Below are positions 26,515 through 35,785 of a stretch of DNA of 64,000 nucleotides, piece by piece. A model generated the notes under the pieces. That model saw only the letters and a program-made list of their open reading frames with translations. It was not told the DNA's origin and did not search any database. Position 1 is the first letter of the stretch. Each line of letters begins with the position of its first letter. Source of the DNA: Geomonas subterranea (GTDB taxonomy: Bacteria; Desulfobacterota; Desulfuromonadia; Geobacterales; Geobacteraceae). The DNA lies in contig NZ_CP077683.1 of assembly GCF_019063845.1 (NCBI RefSeq), forward strand, positions 1,612,001-1,676,000. The letters are read 5' to 3'. The translations under genes were made by a program, and so were the position numbers.

Positions 26515-27657
26515 CTACTTGGACGCCGGGTCCATGAGGTATTGTTCCTCGCTGACCTGTTCTTTCCAGTCCGCGGTCTTGCCGTCCAGGCTCTCCTGAA
26601 TGGCGACGTGGGTCATAGCAGAATTTGGCGCGGCTCCGTGCCAGTGCTTTACGCCAGGCGGAATCCATGCCACATCTCCTTGCTTGAACTCCACAATGGG
26701 GTCACCCCACTGCTGTATCCGGCCAGCGCCTGCGGTCACGATCAGAGTCTGACCGTACGGATGTGAATGCCATGCGGTTCGAGCACCAGGTTGGAACGTG
26801 ACGGCTCCCCCGGTAGTGCGTGATGGATCGTGCGCGTTGAACAGCATTTGGATTTTTACGGAACCGGTGAAATAATCAGCTGCCCCCTGGCTTGAAGCCA
26901 GTGAACCGCTTCGAGTAACACTGATCCTATGCTCGGTCTGCCTGAGGCCCAACACGTCACTTAATACTTTATTGGCATTTGCGGCTTCCTTCCTGCCAAC
27001 TGTGATCTCCAGAATATTTATCACATTACGCAACTGCAATTCGGTCAGTCCGACATTCAGCCCGACGTTAAAGTGAGACTGCAACTGAGGATTCACCCCG
27101 TCGATGCAAGCCAGGGCCGAAATTGTCGCTATTTCCCGGCTCTGGAAATCCAGGTTGTCACGTCCGAAGATGTCCCCGAAAAGGTGTCCCTTCAAGAAAG
27201 CGTCAATGGCCGGGGCGAAAGTAATATATTTCCCTGTGGCAGGTGCACCTATCAGGCGAGTCTGGATCTCCGTTCCGAGTTCGACGCTGCTCTTGCCGGC
27301 AGGCATAGGGCCAGGTTCTTTGCCGGGAACGTCCTTGATCCCTTTCCGTTCCCGTTCTTCCAGAACGGCCATGAAGGTATTGATGCCGTTCAGGCTGCGG
27401 GGAAAACCAGCGTAGGCGTACATCTGCACGAGTACTTCCTTAATCTCGTTGATGGTCAAACCGGCATCCAGACCTTCATTCAAGGCCGTTTTCAGTTTCT
27501 GTTGATTGCCATTGGCAGTGAAAGCAGCAATGGTGACAATCTTATCCTCTTTGGCACTCAAACCTCGGTCTGTCATGGCCTGAACCTCCGAAGCGCCCGG
27601 AATAGTCAGGAATGCGCTGAGAATGACCGACAGGATTATTGCTAATTTCTTGTTCAT
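26515..27657 (-). CDS. Exported carboxymuconolactone decarboxylase-like/cupin fusion protein
   Basis: This 380-residue protein starts with a signal peptide (LAIILSVILSAFLTIPGASE). Two CMD/AhpD-like helical domains follow (about 35-110 and 150-235: LNEGLDAGLTINEIKEVLVQ and FNVGLNVGLTELQLRNVINI). A C-terminal cupin (about 265-360) carries metal-binding histidines in WHSHPYGQTLIV and WIPPGVKHWHG. CMD domains here lack an obvious CxxC peroxidase pair. Related exported CMD-cupin proteins are annotated near short-chain and iron dehydrogenases, but their reaction is unsettled. It is the last gene of a leftward group with the MFS exporter and iron dehydrogenase. GAGGTG precedes the ATG. Confidence 0.85.
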   Translation of the reverse strand: MNKKLAIILSVILSAFLTIPGASEVQAMTDRGLSAKEDKIVTIAAFTANGNQQKLKTALNEGLDAGLTINEIKEVLVQMYAYAGFPRSLNGINTFMAVLEERERKGIKDVPGKEPGPMPAGKSSVELGTEIQTRLIGAPATGKYITFAPAIDAFLKGHLFGDIFGRDNLDFQSREIATISALACIDGVNPQLQSHFNVGLNVGLTELQLRNVINILEITVGRKEAANANKVLSDVLGLRQTEHRISVTRSGSLASSQGAADYFTGSVKIQMLFNAHDPSRTTGGAVTFQPGARTAWHSHPYGQTLIVTAGAGRIQQWGDPIVEFKQGDVAWIPPGVKHWHGAAPNSAMTHVAIQESLDGKTADWKEQVSEEQYLMDPASK

Positions 27658-27710
27658 GCGTGCACCTCGCGAAGGTTAATCTAGCTCTTTTTTGGCAAGC
27701 CGGTCGGACA

Positions 27711-28985
27711 TCATGTCTGCAATTCGTCCCTAGAAGGGATCAGCAACAACATCGACAGTAGGCAGCCGATGCCGCTTAGGGCGACGACCAGCCCCAGAGG
27801 CCAGGGAGTACCGTCGGCCCACAGCCCCACCAGCCCCGAACCGAAGATGCCGCTGCCGTACTGAACGGCACCGGTCAACGCAGAAACGGCACCGGCACGG
27901 TGCGGGAAATCGGCCAAGGCACCGGTAATCGAGTTGGCGACGATGAAACCGGTGGTCGAAGCAAAGAGAAACAGAGGCACAACCAGTCCCCAAAGCCCCC
28001 CCAGGCCGCTGTGCGCGGCAAATCCAGCCCAAACGCTGGTCCCCAAGGCCGCGATAGTTCCTGACAAAAGAATCCGGTCGTGGCCGAAACGGCCGACCAG
28101 CCAACGGTTCAGTATATTGGCAAGCATGATGCCGATGATGCCAAGGCCGAACAGCAAGCCGTAGAGTCGGGCCGGGAAATGGTAATAGCTGATATAGGCA
28201 AAGGGGGTTCCGGCAACATAGGCAAACATGCCGGCATAAAGAAAGCCGCCTGCCCCAAGATAACCCAACAGCCGGCGATTCTTCAGCAACTCGACGTAAC
28301 GAAACAGGGCCCTGCTGAACGGTTCGCTGTTGCGCTTTGCCATGGGCAGCGTTTCCGGTATGGTGTAGAGCGCTCCCAGGGTCACAAGTCCGACGGCGAC
28401 CAGGAACCAGAAGATCGCCCGCCAACCTGATACAGCGACAATCTGCCCGCCGAGGAGCGGACCGACCAAGGGCATGATGGCCATCACCGTTATCAGGGTG
28501 GAAAGCATCTGGGCGGCGCGGGTCCCCTCGTAGAGGTCTCGCACCATGGCACGTGACAAGGCGACGCTTGCGCATGCGCCAAGCGCCTGCACGATCCTCC
28601 ACCCGATCATCGTCGCCACGTCGTTTGACAGTGCGCAGCCAGCCGAACCGACCACAAACAGGATCAGCCCGCTGCCGACCGCCAATCGACGCCCGTAGCG
28701 GTCACTGATCACCCCCCAGACCAACTGCCCCGAGCTGAACCCTATCAAATAGCCGGAGATGGTCCACTCGATCATGCCGGTGCGCGCGTGCAAGGAACGA
28801 CTCATCACCGGCATGGCCGGCAGGTAAAGATCGGTCGAAACCGAGGCGAACCCCATCAACAGGCTCAGTACACCGAGCACATACCAGCCGGGCCTGGGAT
28901 CTGTTAGAGCCAAAACATCCCCATCTGTATCGATTTCCGTTCCGCCGCACGGACTCGTACCGCCATTTATTGCAAGAGCTTTCAT
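27711..28985 (-). CDS. MFS transporter, Bcr/CflA drug-resistance type
   Basis: A 424-residue inner-membrane protein with about twelve hydrophobic segments. The MFS loop 2-3 motif is visible as GVISDRYGRRLAVGSGL, and the drug:H+ antiporter style FASVSTDLYLPAMPVMSRSL at TM1 is characteristic of the Bcr/CflA group. It would export small molecules with proton import. Start at the ATG at 28985 (MKALAINGG) is tentative: a GTG four codons upstream is also possible and neither has a strong ribosome-binding site. It lies 53 bp before the CMD-cupin gene and 76 bp after the dehydrogenase, so the three are probably co-transcribed. Confidence 0.88.
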   Translation of the reverse strand: MKALAINGGTSPCGGTEIDTDGDVLALTDPRPGWYVLGVLSLLMGFASVSTDLYLPAMPVMSRSLHARTGMIEWTISGYLIGFSSGQLVWGVISDRYGRRLAVGSGLILFVVGSAGCALSNDVATMIGWRIVQALGACASVALSRAMVRDLYEGTRAAQMLSTLITVMAIMPLVGPLLGGQIVAVSGWRAIFWFLVAVGLVTLGALYTIPETLPMAKRNSEPFSRALFRYVELLKNRRLLGYLGAGGFLYAGMFAYVAGTPFAYISYYHFPARLYGLLFGLGIIGIMLANILNRWLVGRFGHDRILLSGTIAALGTSVWAGFAAHSGLGGLWGLVVPLFLFASTTGFIVANSITGALADFPHRAGAVSALTGAVQYGSGIFGSGLVGLWADGTPWPLGLVVALSGIGCLLSMLLLIPSRDELQT

Positions 28986-29061
28986 TTCTCTGTCCACTAT
29001 CCTTTCAATTGCGGAACCACGGTGCCCATCCGGATGTTCCGAATGGGCACTGACTTGTCGC

Positions 29062-30249
29062 CTAAAATGCCATGCGCATGATTTGCAACACCTCGTCCTT
29101 GCCGAGAGAGGTCAGGATGCCGAGGTTCCCGTTTTCAACGGCTTTCTCTGCCATGACTGCCAGGTCTTCTTCCTTGACGCCTGCCTCGCGCAGGTTCGCC
29201 GGCATTTTGATGGCCGAATAAAATGTTTCCAGCTTCTTAACCCCTTCCTCTGCCGCTTTGGCATCATCGTCCTCTCGGACATCCATGACATTGCGGGCGA
29301 ATCGCGCGAAGACCGGCAGGTGCTCAGGGGCAGTGCTCATGGTGTGGCGCATCCAGGAAGGCGTCAGCAGCGCCAGGGTAACCCCGTGCGTCATGTCGTA
29401 CTTGCTGGAAAGTTCGTGCCCCATGCCGTGCAGCGGGAAAGGGAATCCCGGCTTTCCCAGCACGAACTGGAATCCCGCCAAAGCCATGGAACTGGCCCAC
29501 ATGATGTTGGCGCGGGCGTCGTAATCCTTCGGGTCCGCGAGAATCTTCGGGGCCTCCTCCAGAACAGCCTTCATGACCCCCTCGTTCATGCGGTCCTGGA
29601 CCTTCGCCGCCCCCTCGGGAGTAAAGTATTGCTCCATCAGATGGCACAGGATGTCCGCGACCCCCGCCATGGAATGATATTCCGGCACCGTGTAGGTGTA
29701 CTCAGGGTCCAGGATGGAGAATTTGGGGTTGAGCAGCGGATGCAGGACCACCTTTTTCTTGTGATCTTCGCCGACGGTGATGACACCCCCCATATCCAGT
29801 TCAGAGCCCGTTCCCGCCATGGTCAGGATGGTCGCAAGCGGAGCTACCGCGGTGATCTTGGACGAGATACCGGATTCATCGACAAACAGATCGTGCACCT
29901 GGCCTTCGTATTTCACACCGGCGGCAATGGCCTTGCAGGCGTCCAGGGTCGAACCGCCGCCCACGGCGAGAATGAAATCGCAGCCGTTTTCGCGGTAGGT
30001 GGCAATCCCTTCCTCTACGCTTTCAATCCTCGGATTCGGCTGTATCCCGCTCAACTCAACATAGGCCAAGCCGGCTTTGTGGAGCTGATCGAGGATCGCT
30101 CCGTAGATACCGTTTTGCTTTATGCTGCCGCCGCCATATGCCAAGAGCACCTTGGAGCCGCCATGTGTCTTGATGGTCTCGCCGAGTATCTCGATTTGCC
30201 CCTTGCCGAAATATGCGATGGTGGGAATGCTGAAGATAAAATTATTCAC
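29062..30249 (-). CDS. Iron-containing alcohol dehydrogenase (YqhD/BDH type)
   Basis: A 395-residue group III alcohol dehydrogenase that interconverts aldehydes and alcohols with NAD(P)H. The nucleotide site shows as LLAYGGGSIKQNGIYG and LAVGGGSTLDACKAIA. The metal-binding residues lie in VADILCHLMEQYF (H) and HGMGHELSSKYDMTHGV (two H). It reads like NADPH-dependent butanol dehydrogenase/YqhD, which detoxifies aldehydes. The start is a GTG at 30249 with a strong AAAGGAG 7 bp upstream. It is the first gene of a likely operon with the MFS and CMD-cupin genes. Confidence 0.92.
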   Translation of the reverse strand: MNNFIFSIPTIAYFGKGQIEILGETIKTHGGSKVLLAYGGGSIKQNGIYGAILDQLHKAGLAYVELSGIQPNPRIESVEEGIATYRENGCDFILAVGGGSTLDACKAIAAGVKYEGQVHDLFVDESGISSKITAVAPLATILTMAGTGSELDMGGVITVGEDHKKKVVLHPLLNPKFSILDPEYTYTVPEYHSMAGVADILCHLMEQYFTPEGAAKVQDRMNEGVMKAVLEEAPKILADPKDYDARANIMWASSMALAGFQFVLGKPGFPFPLHGMGHELSSKYDMTHGVTLALLTPSWMRHTMSTAPEHLPVFARFARNVMDVREDDDAKAAEEGVKKLETFYSAIKMPANLREAGVKEEDLAVMAEKAVENGNLGILTSLGKDEVLQIMRMAF

Positions 30250-30762
30250 GTCTGTTCTCCTTTGATGTGTTTGGTACTCGCGTTGATAATCGGATCGTAC
30301 ACCCGTGCAGAAAAAGGAGGTAGTTTGATCCTGTCTGTTTATTGCCTGATCGTCCGGCTGCCGAATTTTTTGGTGCAGCCAGGCTAGGCGGAAGCCGTGG
30401 TTAAGGTAGAGGTCTACTTGGTAAATGGCAGGGTAATGTTCGACTAGTTGCGGTTGGAGCTACCGTAGCGCTGGCTGCAGGTATTGCCCGTTGCACCGGG
30501 ACTAGAAACCTAAGTGGATGCCTGGCATCGGGAATGGGGTTCTGCACCTAAGGAGTCAACTCCCCAGGGCGCACAGGACGGGGGCTGGGGGCAGGCGGTG
30601 CGCTGGTGATCTTCAAAACGACAAATGGCGGCAGGTGAGTCCATCAAAATCGAGCGCTGAAAACGTCGGAAGCATGGTAGGCAGCAGCTTGAAGGAAGAC
30701 CGTTAGGCGAAAGTAGGCGGGAAGTACCTACGCTCAGACGGGGATTGCTGAAGACTGGCTCC
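30250..30762. other. Intergenic region without a recognised gene
   Basis: About 510 bp between the dehydrogenase start and the REP transposase element. An AAAAAGGAGGTAG sequence near 30308 resembles a ribosome-binding site but is followed by no credible frame. I see no structured RNA or terminator. Confidence 0.5.
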
Positions 30763-31480
30763 AAGGAAAAGGGGACAGGCTACTTTTCCTTTTTAGGGCG
30801 CCCCCGTGGATGGAGTGTTGATTCGAGCCCGAGTTCTCCGCAAACAGTTTCTACCCACGCGTCGGCTCCAAACGGTGTGTGCCTGTTGACGCTCCTCCGA
30901 AGACGTTCAACTTCATTTGCCGTCATAGGATCGTCTACGTAGCTAGTCCAATCAGCGGGAAGGGCGATAGGTGCATCATCAATGATATTCCTGGGCTGAC
31001 GACCAAGTCGCTCCACGTGCGAGGACCACTTCCAGTTTTTGCTGCTTTTCACAAGATTTGCCCGAACCGGGTTACCCTCGATATACCGCATCACGGTAAG
31101 CAGGTGGTCATCTTCCTGAACAATGAAACTCTTATACCTTCCTTGCCACACATGCCCGCAGGTCCCGTAGTGCTGGTGATACCGTCTCACATGCGAAGTC
31201 AGCAGCCATTGCATGAACTTACCAAGCGTCTGCGCCTTCCCTGGATTTATAAGAAAATGAAAGTGGTTTGGCATCAGACAGTAGGCAAGTACCCCAATGT
31301 CGAATTCACCCACGGCCTCTTCGATCAACATCAGAAAGGAATAGTAATCGCCATTTTTATGGAAGACTTCCTGTCGAGCATTCCCTCTATTCAGTACATG
31401 GAAAAGGAACCCGTCACTGAGCCCTCGTGCTATTCTCGGCATCCAATATCTCCAGAAAAGTAGCCTGTCCCCTTTTCCTT
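30763..31480. mobile_element. REP-associated tyrosine transposase unit with perfect 26-bp inverted repeats
   Basis: Left (30763-30788) and right (31455-31480) ends are perfect 26-bp inverted repeats with the core GGGGACAGGCTACTTTTC. They bracket one Y1-type transposase gene whose stop codon lies inside the left repeat. No target duplication is evident. I recall similar AAAAGGGGACAGGCTACTTTT sequences around such genes in many genomes. Confidence 0.8.
30780..31442 (-). CDS. REP-associated tyrosine transposase (Y1_Tnp/IS200-like)
   Basis: This 220-residue HUH-superfamily enzyme cuts single-stranded DNA hairpins through a tyrosine. The two-histidine metal motif is in YCLMPNHFHFLINPG near residue 58. 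The likely nucleophile is the Tyr of VMRYIEGNPVRANLV near residue 120. The start (MPRIARGLSDGFLFHVLNRG) and GHVWQGRYKSF segment are typical of the REP-associated (RAYT) branch. GGAGAT precedes the ATG at 31442. The gene is intact, so the unit could be active; such genes usually act on short palindromes in the genome. Confidence 0.92.
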   Translation of the reverse strand: MPRIARGLSDGFLFHVLNRGNARQEVFHKNGDYYSFLMLIEEAVGEFDIGVLAYCLMPNHFHFLINPGKAQTLGKFMQWLLTSHVRRYHQHYGTCGHVWQGRYKSFIVQEDDHLLTVMRYIEGNPVRANLVKSSKNWKWSSHVERLGRQPRNIIDDAPIALPADWTSYVDDPMTANEVERLRRSVNRHTPFGADAWVETVCGELGLESTLHPRGRPKKEK

Positions 31481-31486
31481 TGTCCG

Positions 31487-31828
31487 CTAGCGGGAGGTGG
31501 CGCCTTGCTTAACCGGCGGAATGCCTACTTCCACGGCACCAAGAGCTCTTGTTCCTGAAGCCGCCGTTCCCAAACAACCGGTGATTTCTCCGTTCCTTAT
31601 CACCCACACTCCTTGCTGGGGGACTTCAACCTGACAGACCATCCCAATAGCTACGCTGCAGTCGGAGGTGCTGAAGTTAACCGTGTGGTCAACTTGACCG
31701 TTGTAGGAACAATCGCAGGCACAGTGAAACACCTGCTGCTTCGGTAGGGCCAACCCCGGACTCGCTGACCCACACAAAACGCCAAGAGACACACAACCTG
31801 TCACCAAGTTTTTCGAAAGTCGCCGCAT
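31487..31828 (-). CDS. Small exported Cys-containing hypothetical protein
   Basis: From an ATG at 31828 (MRRLSKNLVTGCVSLGVLCG; GGAGGAG upstream) the 113-residue product has a signal peptide ending near ALA and a mature part with six cysteines, including FHCACDCSYNG, which could form disulfides or bind metal. No family is recognised. It is divergent from the acetyltransferase and lies 7 bp outside the right repeat of the transposase unit. It may be a recent arrival, since its codon use looks less GC-biased than the core genes. Confidence 0.6.
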   Translation of the reverse strand: MRRLSKNLVTGCVSLGVLCGSASPGLALPKQQVFHCACDCSYNGQVDHTVNFSTSDCSVAIGMVCQVEVPQQGVWVIRNGEITGCLGTAASGTRALGAVEVGIPPVKQGATSR

Positions 31829-32092
31829 CGTTCTCCTCCCATGCGTAAAATTAGATTTTTCCAACTGAAAGACAATACTACAAGATCAACATGTGTCAAT
31901 GCCCTGAGGGAAACGTATGGCTGCTTGGTGCCCGAAGGCGTACGGGATCTGGCGATTACTGTTGTTATGACAAAAAGATTGGGCTACCATCTCCTTCCAA
32001 ATCTTTCTGCTGGTCCTGTGAGATCTCTAGGCAAGGTGCTCATAGGGGTGTATCCCCCACTGCAGCACTTAAATTACAATAAGGAAAGCGTG

Positions 32093-32623
32093 ATGAGCGA
32101 ACACACTATTGTGCGCTGCAGCTTCGAGCGACATGCGGACGCGATACTGGAAATCTTCAACGAGGCGATCCTGCACTCTACCGCACTCTATGACTACAAC
32201 GCCCGGACACGGCAATCCATGGTCGACTGGTTCGAGGCCAAACGCACTGGCGGCTTCCCGGTAATCGGAATCGAGGACGGCGATGGGGTGTTGCTGGCAT
32301 TCGGAAGCTACGGCACCTTCCGCGTATTTCCTGCCTTCAAGTACACGGTGGAACACTCTGTATATGTGCATAAGGATCATCGAGGCCGAGGGCTTGGCCG
32401 GACGGTGATGAAAGAGCTGATAGCGGCGGCTCGGGAGAATGATGTGCATGCGATGATAGGCGGGATCGATGCGACCAACGCCAAAAGCATCGCGTTGCAC
32501 GAGCAACTCGGCTTCAAGCATGTCGGCACCCTGCCCCAGGTTGGATTCAAATTCGGCCGCTGGCTCGACCTGACTTTCTACCAGCTGTTGCTGGAGACGC
32601 CGGCCCATCCCAGTGACGGATGA
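32093..32623 (+). CDS. GNAT N-acetyltransferase, phosphinothricin-acetyltransferase-like
   Basis: A 176-residue acetyl-CoA-dependent transferase with the PAT/YncA layout: FNEAILHSTALYDYNARTRQ near the N-terminus, the acetyl-CoA loop VHKDHRGRGLGRTVMKELIA near residue 100, and GIDATNAKSIALHEQLGFKH near 130. The family acetylates amino groups of amino-acid analogues such as phosphinothricin or methionine sulfoximine; the natural substrate is not known here. The ATG at 32093 is preferred since AAGGAAAG lies upstream; the in-frame extension back to 31841 has no family features. Confidence 0.88.
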   Translation: MSEHTIVRCSFERHADAILEIFNEAILHSTALYDYNARTRQSMVDWFEAKRTGGFPVIGIEDGDGVLLAFGSYGTFRVFPAFKYTVEHSVYVHKDHRGRGLGRTVMKELIAAARENDVHAMIGGIDATNAKSIALHEQLGFKHVGTLPQVGFKFGRWLDLTFYQLLLETPAHPSDG

Positions 32624-33160
32624 ACGGTTCCCTCGTGAGAATCAACCGACGCCCCCCCTTGTCTTCCGATAAGTAAAGCCTCCATGGTATCCGGTACCGT
32701 CGCGCTACCAGTCAAACCTCGATCCCCCCCCAGACCTGCGCCCTGGTGTGTCACTTCTACAGCCGAATCGGGTTGAGGAACGCGGGGACGCCACTTGGCT
32801 CTGATATCCACCTCAACATTCCTGTCGATTTTATTTACATCCTTTTCCGGTACAGACTTTTCTTGTAAGGCAACGACTTCCACATGTCGCCAGGAGGAGC
32901 TGTTGTCAATAGTCCACAAGGCAGCGTGATATTAACAAGTTCCGCATGTCGGATAGCTTTACATTCAGGAAAACACCATCGTGGCCGCTCCCCCCAAACA
33001 TCTGAAATAATATTAGTTTTATTTATGGCAATGAATTTGCACATTTAGACAGGTTCCTCAAAGCAAGACTCTCAGTGAAAAGGCACAGAACCATTACAGG
33101 TAATATTAGCATATCCTTACATCAAGGATTGAATCGTCAACTTATTAACAAGGGGGACGT
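32624..33160. other. AT-richer intergenic region upstream of the metalloprotease
   Basis: About 540 bp with no convincing gene. A 113-codon minus frame (32578-32919) overlaps the acetyltransferase end and has no recognisable features. The last 150 bp are AT-rich and probably contain the promoter of the metalloprotease gene, but no clear -35/-10 pair stands out. Confidence 0.5.
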
Positions 33161-35653
33161 ATGGCTAGGTTACTTAGTTCTTCGTGTGCTAAAAGCGCGA
33201 GAAGTATTTCACTGTTGCTTTTGACGCTACTTCTCTTTGTTGTACCTGCTACCACATGGGCGGCTCCTTTCTCTAAATATTTCCACTTCGTCCAGCCTGA
33301 TCATGAAAAAGTCGTACTTTGGGGAGAAGGTGATGATTTTCATGCGATATTCGAAACCACCGACGGCTATGCAGTGGTTTTCGACCCCAAACAAGGCGCG
33401 TACTTTTATGCCACCCGCTCCGAGGACGGCAAAGATCTCGTTTCCACGGGGGTACCCGCACACAAGAAGGCTCCACCCAACCTGGAACGTCACATCCGTG
33501 TAGACCCAAAAGCTGCTTCCGCGATCGCGCAAAGCCGGCGCAGGCAGTGGGAAGCAGAGACCGGCCTGTCTGCCCGCTGGGCTTTGCTGAAGTCGCAGAA
33601 TTTACATCCACCCGCTTCCGTCAATGCAACTGGAGCCCAGACATCGCCACCGGCCACCAGCACCACTGGTACTAAAATCGGGTTGACTCTGCTGATAGAT
33701 TTTCCGGATGTGCCAGCTACCGTAGGCGCGACGGAAATAGATGGTTTTCTCAACGGCACCTCATATGTCGGGTTTGGCAACAACGGCTCGGTGCGGCAGT
33801 ATTTCGGGGATGTTTCAGGGGGGCGTCTTGACTACTCTAACGTGATAACCATGTACGTTCGGATGACCCAGCCCAAAACATACTACGACAATACATCACG
33901 TGATTGCGGAGCTCAGGGACGGCTCCTGATAAACGACGCCTTGACCATTTTGAAGGCACGGAGCGATTACGCCAGTGTGATACTTCCGACATTCAATACG
34001 CTATCCACCGATGGCTCAGGCAATGTTCTGGCATTTAATGTGTATTTTGCCGGTGCAGACAGTGGCGTGTGGAGTTATGGGCTTTGGCCCCACTCGTGGG
34101 TGCTTGCGACCTCAGTTCCGTTGGGGGACGGGAAATCGGTCTACCGTTATCAGGTGACCAATGTGGGCCAAGCTTTGGAACTTGGCACGTTCTGTCACGA
34201 AAACGGTCATATGCTCTGCGGATTTCCCGACCTTTACGACTACGGCTATGATTCCGTTGGTGGCGCTGGCGACTTCAGCTTGATGGGTTACGGCGGGAGC
34301 GGGAACAACCCCGTCCAAGTCGATGCTTACCTGAAGACGGCAGCGGGGTGGGCTACGATTACCAATCTGGATAGTTCTTCAGCCCTGGTAGGGACGCTTT
34401 TGTCTGCCCCGACCAGTGGCAGCGATAATTTCTACCGCTATAGCCGGCCGGGGGTGGCGACCGAGTATTTCCTGCTTGAAAACCGGCAAAAGGTGGGACG
34501 GGACGCGGGACTTCCCGCAGCAGGTGTCGCCGCGTGGCATGTGGATGAACTGGGAGAGCGTGACAATCAGAGCCTTACGCCAAACCAGTCCCACCATAAT
34601 TATGAACTCACCTTGGTTCAAGCGGATAACCAGTGGCATTTTGAAAGATATGTAAACTACGGTGACGCTTTCGATTTATTTTACCTCGGCAACGGCGCTG
34701 CCTCTTACACGAACATTCTGGATGATTTCAGCGCACCTAATACGAGCTGGTGGGACGGTTCAGCATCGGGAATGAAACTGAGCGATTTTGGTGCATCGGC
34801 AACTGCCATGACCTTCAACATCGGTGTTGTCAGCGCCCCGGATTTCTCCATAACCGCTGTGCCAAATTCACTGACCGCGTCTCAAGGGGGGAATGCGACC
34901 GCAAACATTACTATACTGGCAAAGGGCGGGTTTAGTTCGGACGTTGCCCTCTCCGTTTCGGCCCTACCGGAAGGGGTGACGGCTCTGCTCGATAAAGTGA
35001 CTATTACAGCCGGGGCTGGAACAGCTGAACTTTCACTCACCGTCGGGAATACAGCACCGCTCGGCACTTACACGCTGAAGGTAACGGGAGCCAGTGGCAC
35101 GTTGACTCATGATGCAACCATTTCGTTCACCGTTACCCCATCTCCCACGTATGCAGTAGGTGGAACAGTGAGGTATGGAAGTGAAAGAGGTGCGCCGATT
35201 GCTGGAGCTGAAGTTGCCATCGGGGAGAAGGTTACGACCACGGACAGAAAGGGTAAATTTTTGATCACAGGCGTTCCGGCCGGCACATCCCCCCTTACGA
35301 TCAGCAAGACCGGATTTTATGCCTATGCCGATAGCTCGTTTTATGTCAGTTCCGATCAACGAAGCCTGACCTTCTACCTCACACCGATCCCTACATACTC
35401 AATTAGCGGGACTGTCAGGGCAGGGAGCACGACCGGTCCTGTACTGGCGGGAGCGACTGTATCCATCGCCGGCAAGTCGAGCATTACTGGAAAGAAAGGG
35501 ACCTTCGCGATATCCGGCATCGAGGCGGGAACCTACACCCTTACAGTCAGCAAGAGTGGCTACAGCTCATATACTGATGCTATCACCGTAGTGAATAGTA
35601 GCCGGAGCGGACTGAACTATTTCCTGATCCCTGAACCACAACCGACAGACTGA
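33161..35653 (+). CDS. Secreted M6-type metalloprotease with Ig-like and carboxypeptidase-regulatory-like domains
   Basis: The 830-residue protein starts with a signal peptide (SISLLLLTLLLFVVPATTWA). A propeptide-like region precedes an M6 (immune inhibitor A-like) catalytic domain with the zinc motif HENGH at about residues 346-350 (FCHENGHMLCGFPDLYDYG). Beyond residue 560 lie an Ig-like domain (DFSITAVPNSLTASQGGNAT ...) and two carboxypeptidase-regulatory-like repeats (about 665-740 and 745-825, each with a GTVR...G..GTY pattern). It likely degrades extracellular protein. AAGGGGG precedes the ATG. No sorting tag is seen at the C-terminus. Codon use is visibly less GC-biased than the flanking core genes, which suggests acquisition. 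Confidence 0.88.
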   Translation: MARLLSSSCAKSARSISLLLLTLLLFVVPATTWAAPFSKYFHFVQPDHEKVVLWGEGDDFHAIFETTDGYAVVFDPKQGAYFYATRSEDGKDLVSTGVPAHKKAPPNLERHIRVDPKAASAIAQSRRRQWEAETGLSARWALLKSQNLHPPASVNATGAQTSPPATSTTGTKIGLTLLIDFPDVPATVGATEIDGFLNGTSYVGFGNNGSVRQYFGDVSGGRLDYSNVITMYVRMTQPKTYYDNTSRDCGAQGRLLINDALTILKARSDYASVILPTFNTLSTDGSGNVLAFNVYFAGADSGVWSYGLWPHSWVLATSVPLGDGKSVYRYQVTNVGQALELGTFCHENGHMLCGFPDLYDYGYDSVGGAGDFSLMGYGGSGNNPVQVDAYLKTAAGWATITNLDSSSALVGTLLSAPTSGSDNFYRYSRPGVATEYFLLENRQKVGRDAGLPAAGVAAWHVDELGERDNQSLTPNQSHHNYELTLVQADNQWHFERYVNYGDAFDLFYLGNGAASYTNILDDFSAPNTSWWDGSASGMKLSDFGASATAMTFNIGVVSAPDFSITAVPNSLTASQGGNATANITILAKGGFSSDVALSVSALPEGVTALLDKVTITAGAGTAELSLTVGNTAPLGTYTLKVTGASGTLTHDATISFTVTPSPTYAVGGTVRYGSERGAPIAGAEVAIGEKVTTTDRKGKFLITGVPAGTSPLTISKTGFYAYADSSFYVSSDQRSLTFYLTPIPTYSISGTVRAGSTTGPVLAGATVSIAGKSSITGKKGTFAISGIEAGTYTLTVSKSGYSSYTDAITVVNSSRSGLNYFLIPEPQPTD

Positions 35654-35671
35654 TATTAATTGAAGGATAAG

Positions 35672-35711
35672 AGGCTCCAAGCGGTACCCCGAATACTGCC
35701 TGGAGCCTTTG
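35672..35711 (+). terminator. Probable terminator after the metalloprotease gene
   Basis: AGGCTCCA (35672-35679) pairs with TGGAGCCT (35701-35708) around a 21-nt loop, followed by only three T residues. The stem is perfect but the U-tract is short. Confidence 0.55.
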
Positions 35712-35785
35712 CGTCTAGACGTTAGGGAACAGATCTTCAGCCTCCTTCCATCGGCTTTTCGTGTGGATTTAGGCAGAGGCCCTAC

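Noticed and set aside
32578-32919. Minus-strand frame of 113 codons downstream of the acetyltransferase
   Set aside because: It overlaps the acetyltransferase gene end, lacks a ribosome-binding site, and matches no family I recognise.
33109-33140. Sequence TCCTTACATCAAGGATTGAA resembling the mobile-element end motif
   Set aside because: Only about 12 of 18 positions agree with the end motif and there is no partner repeat, so chance similarity in AT-richer DNA is more likely.
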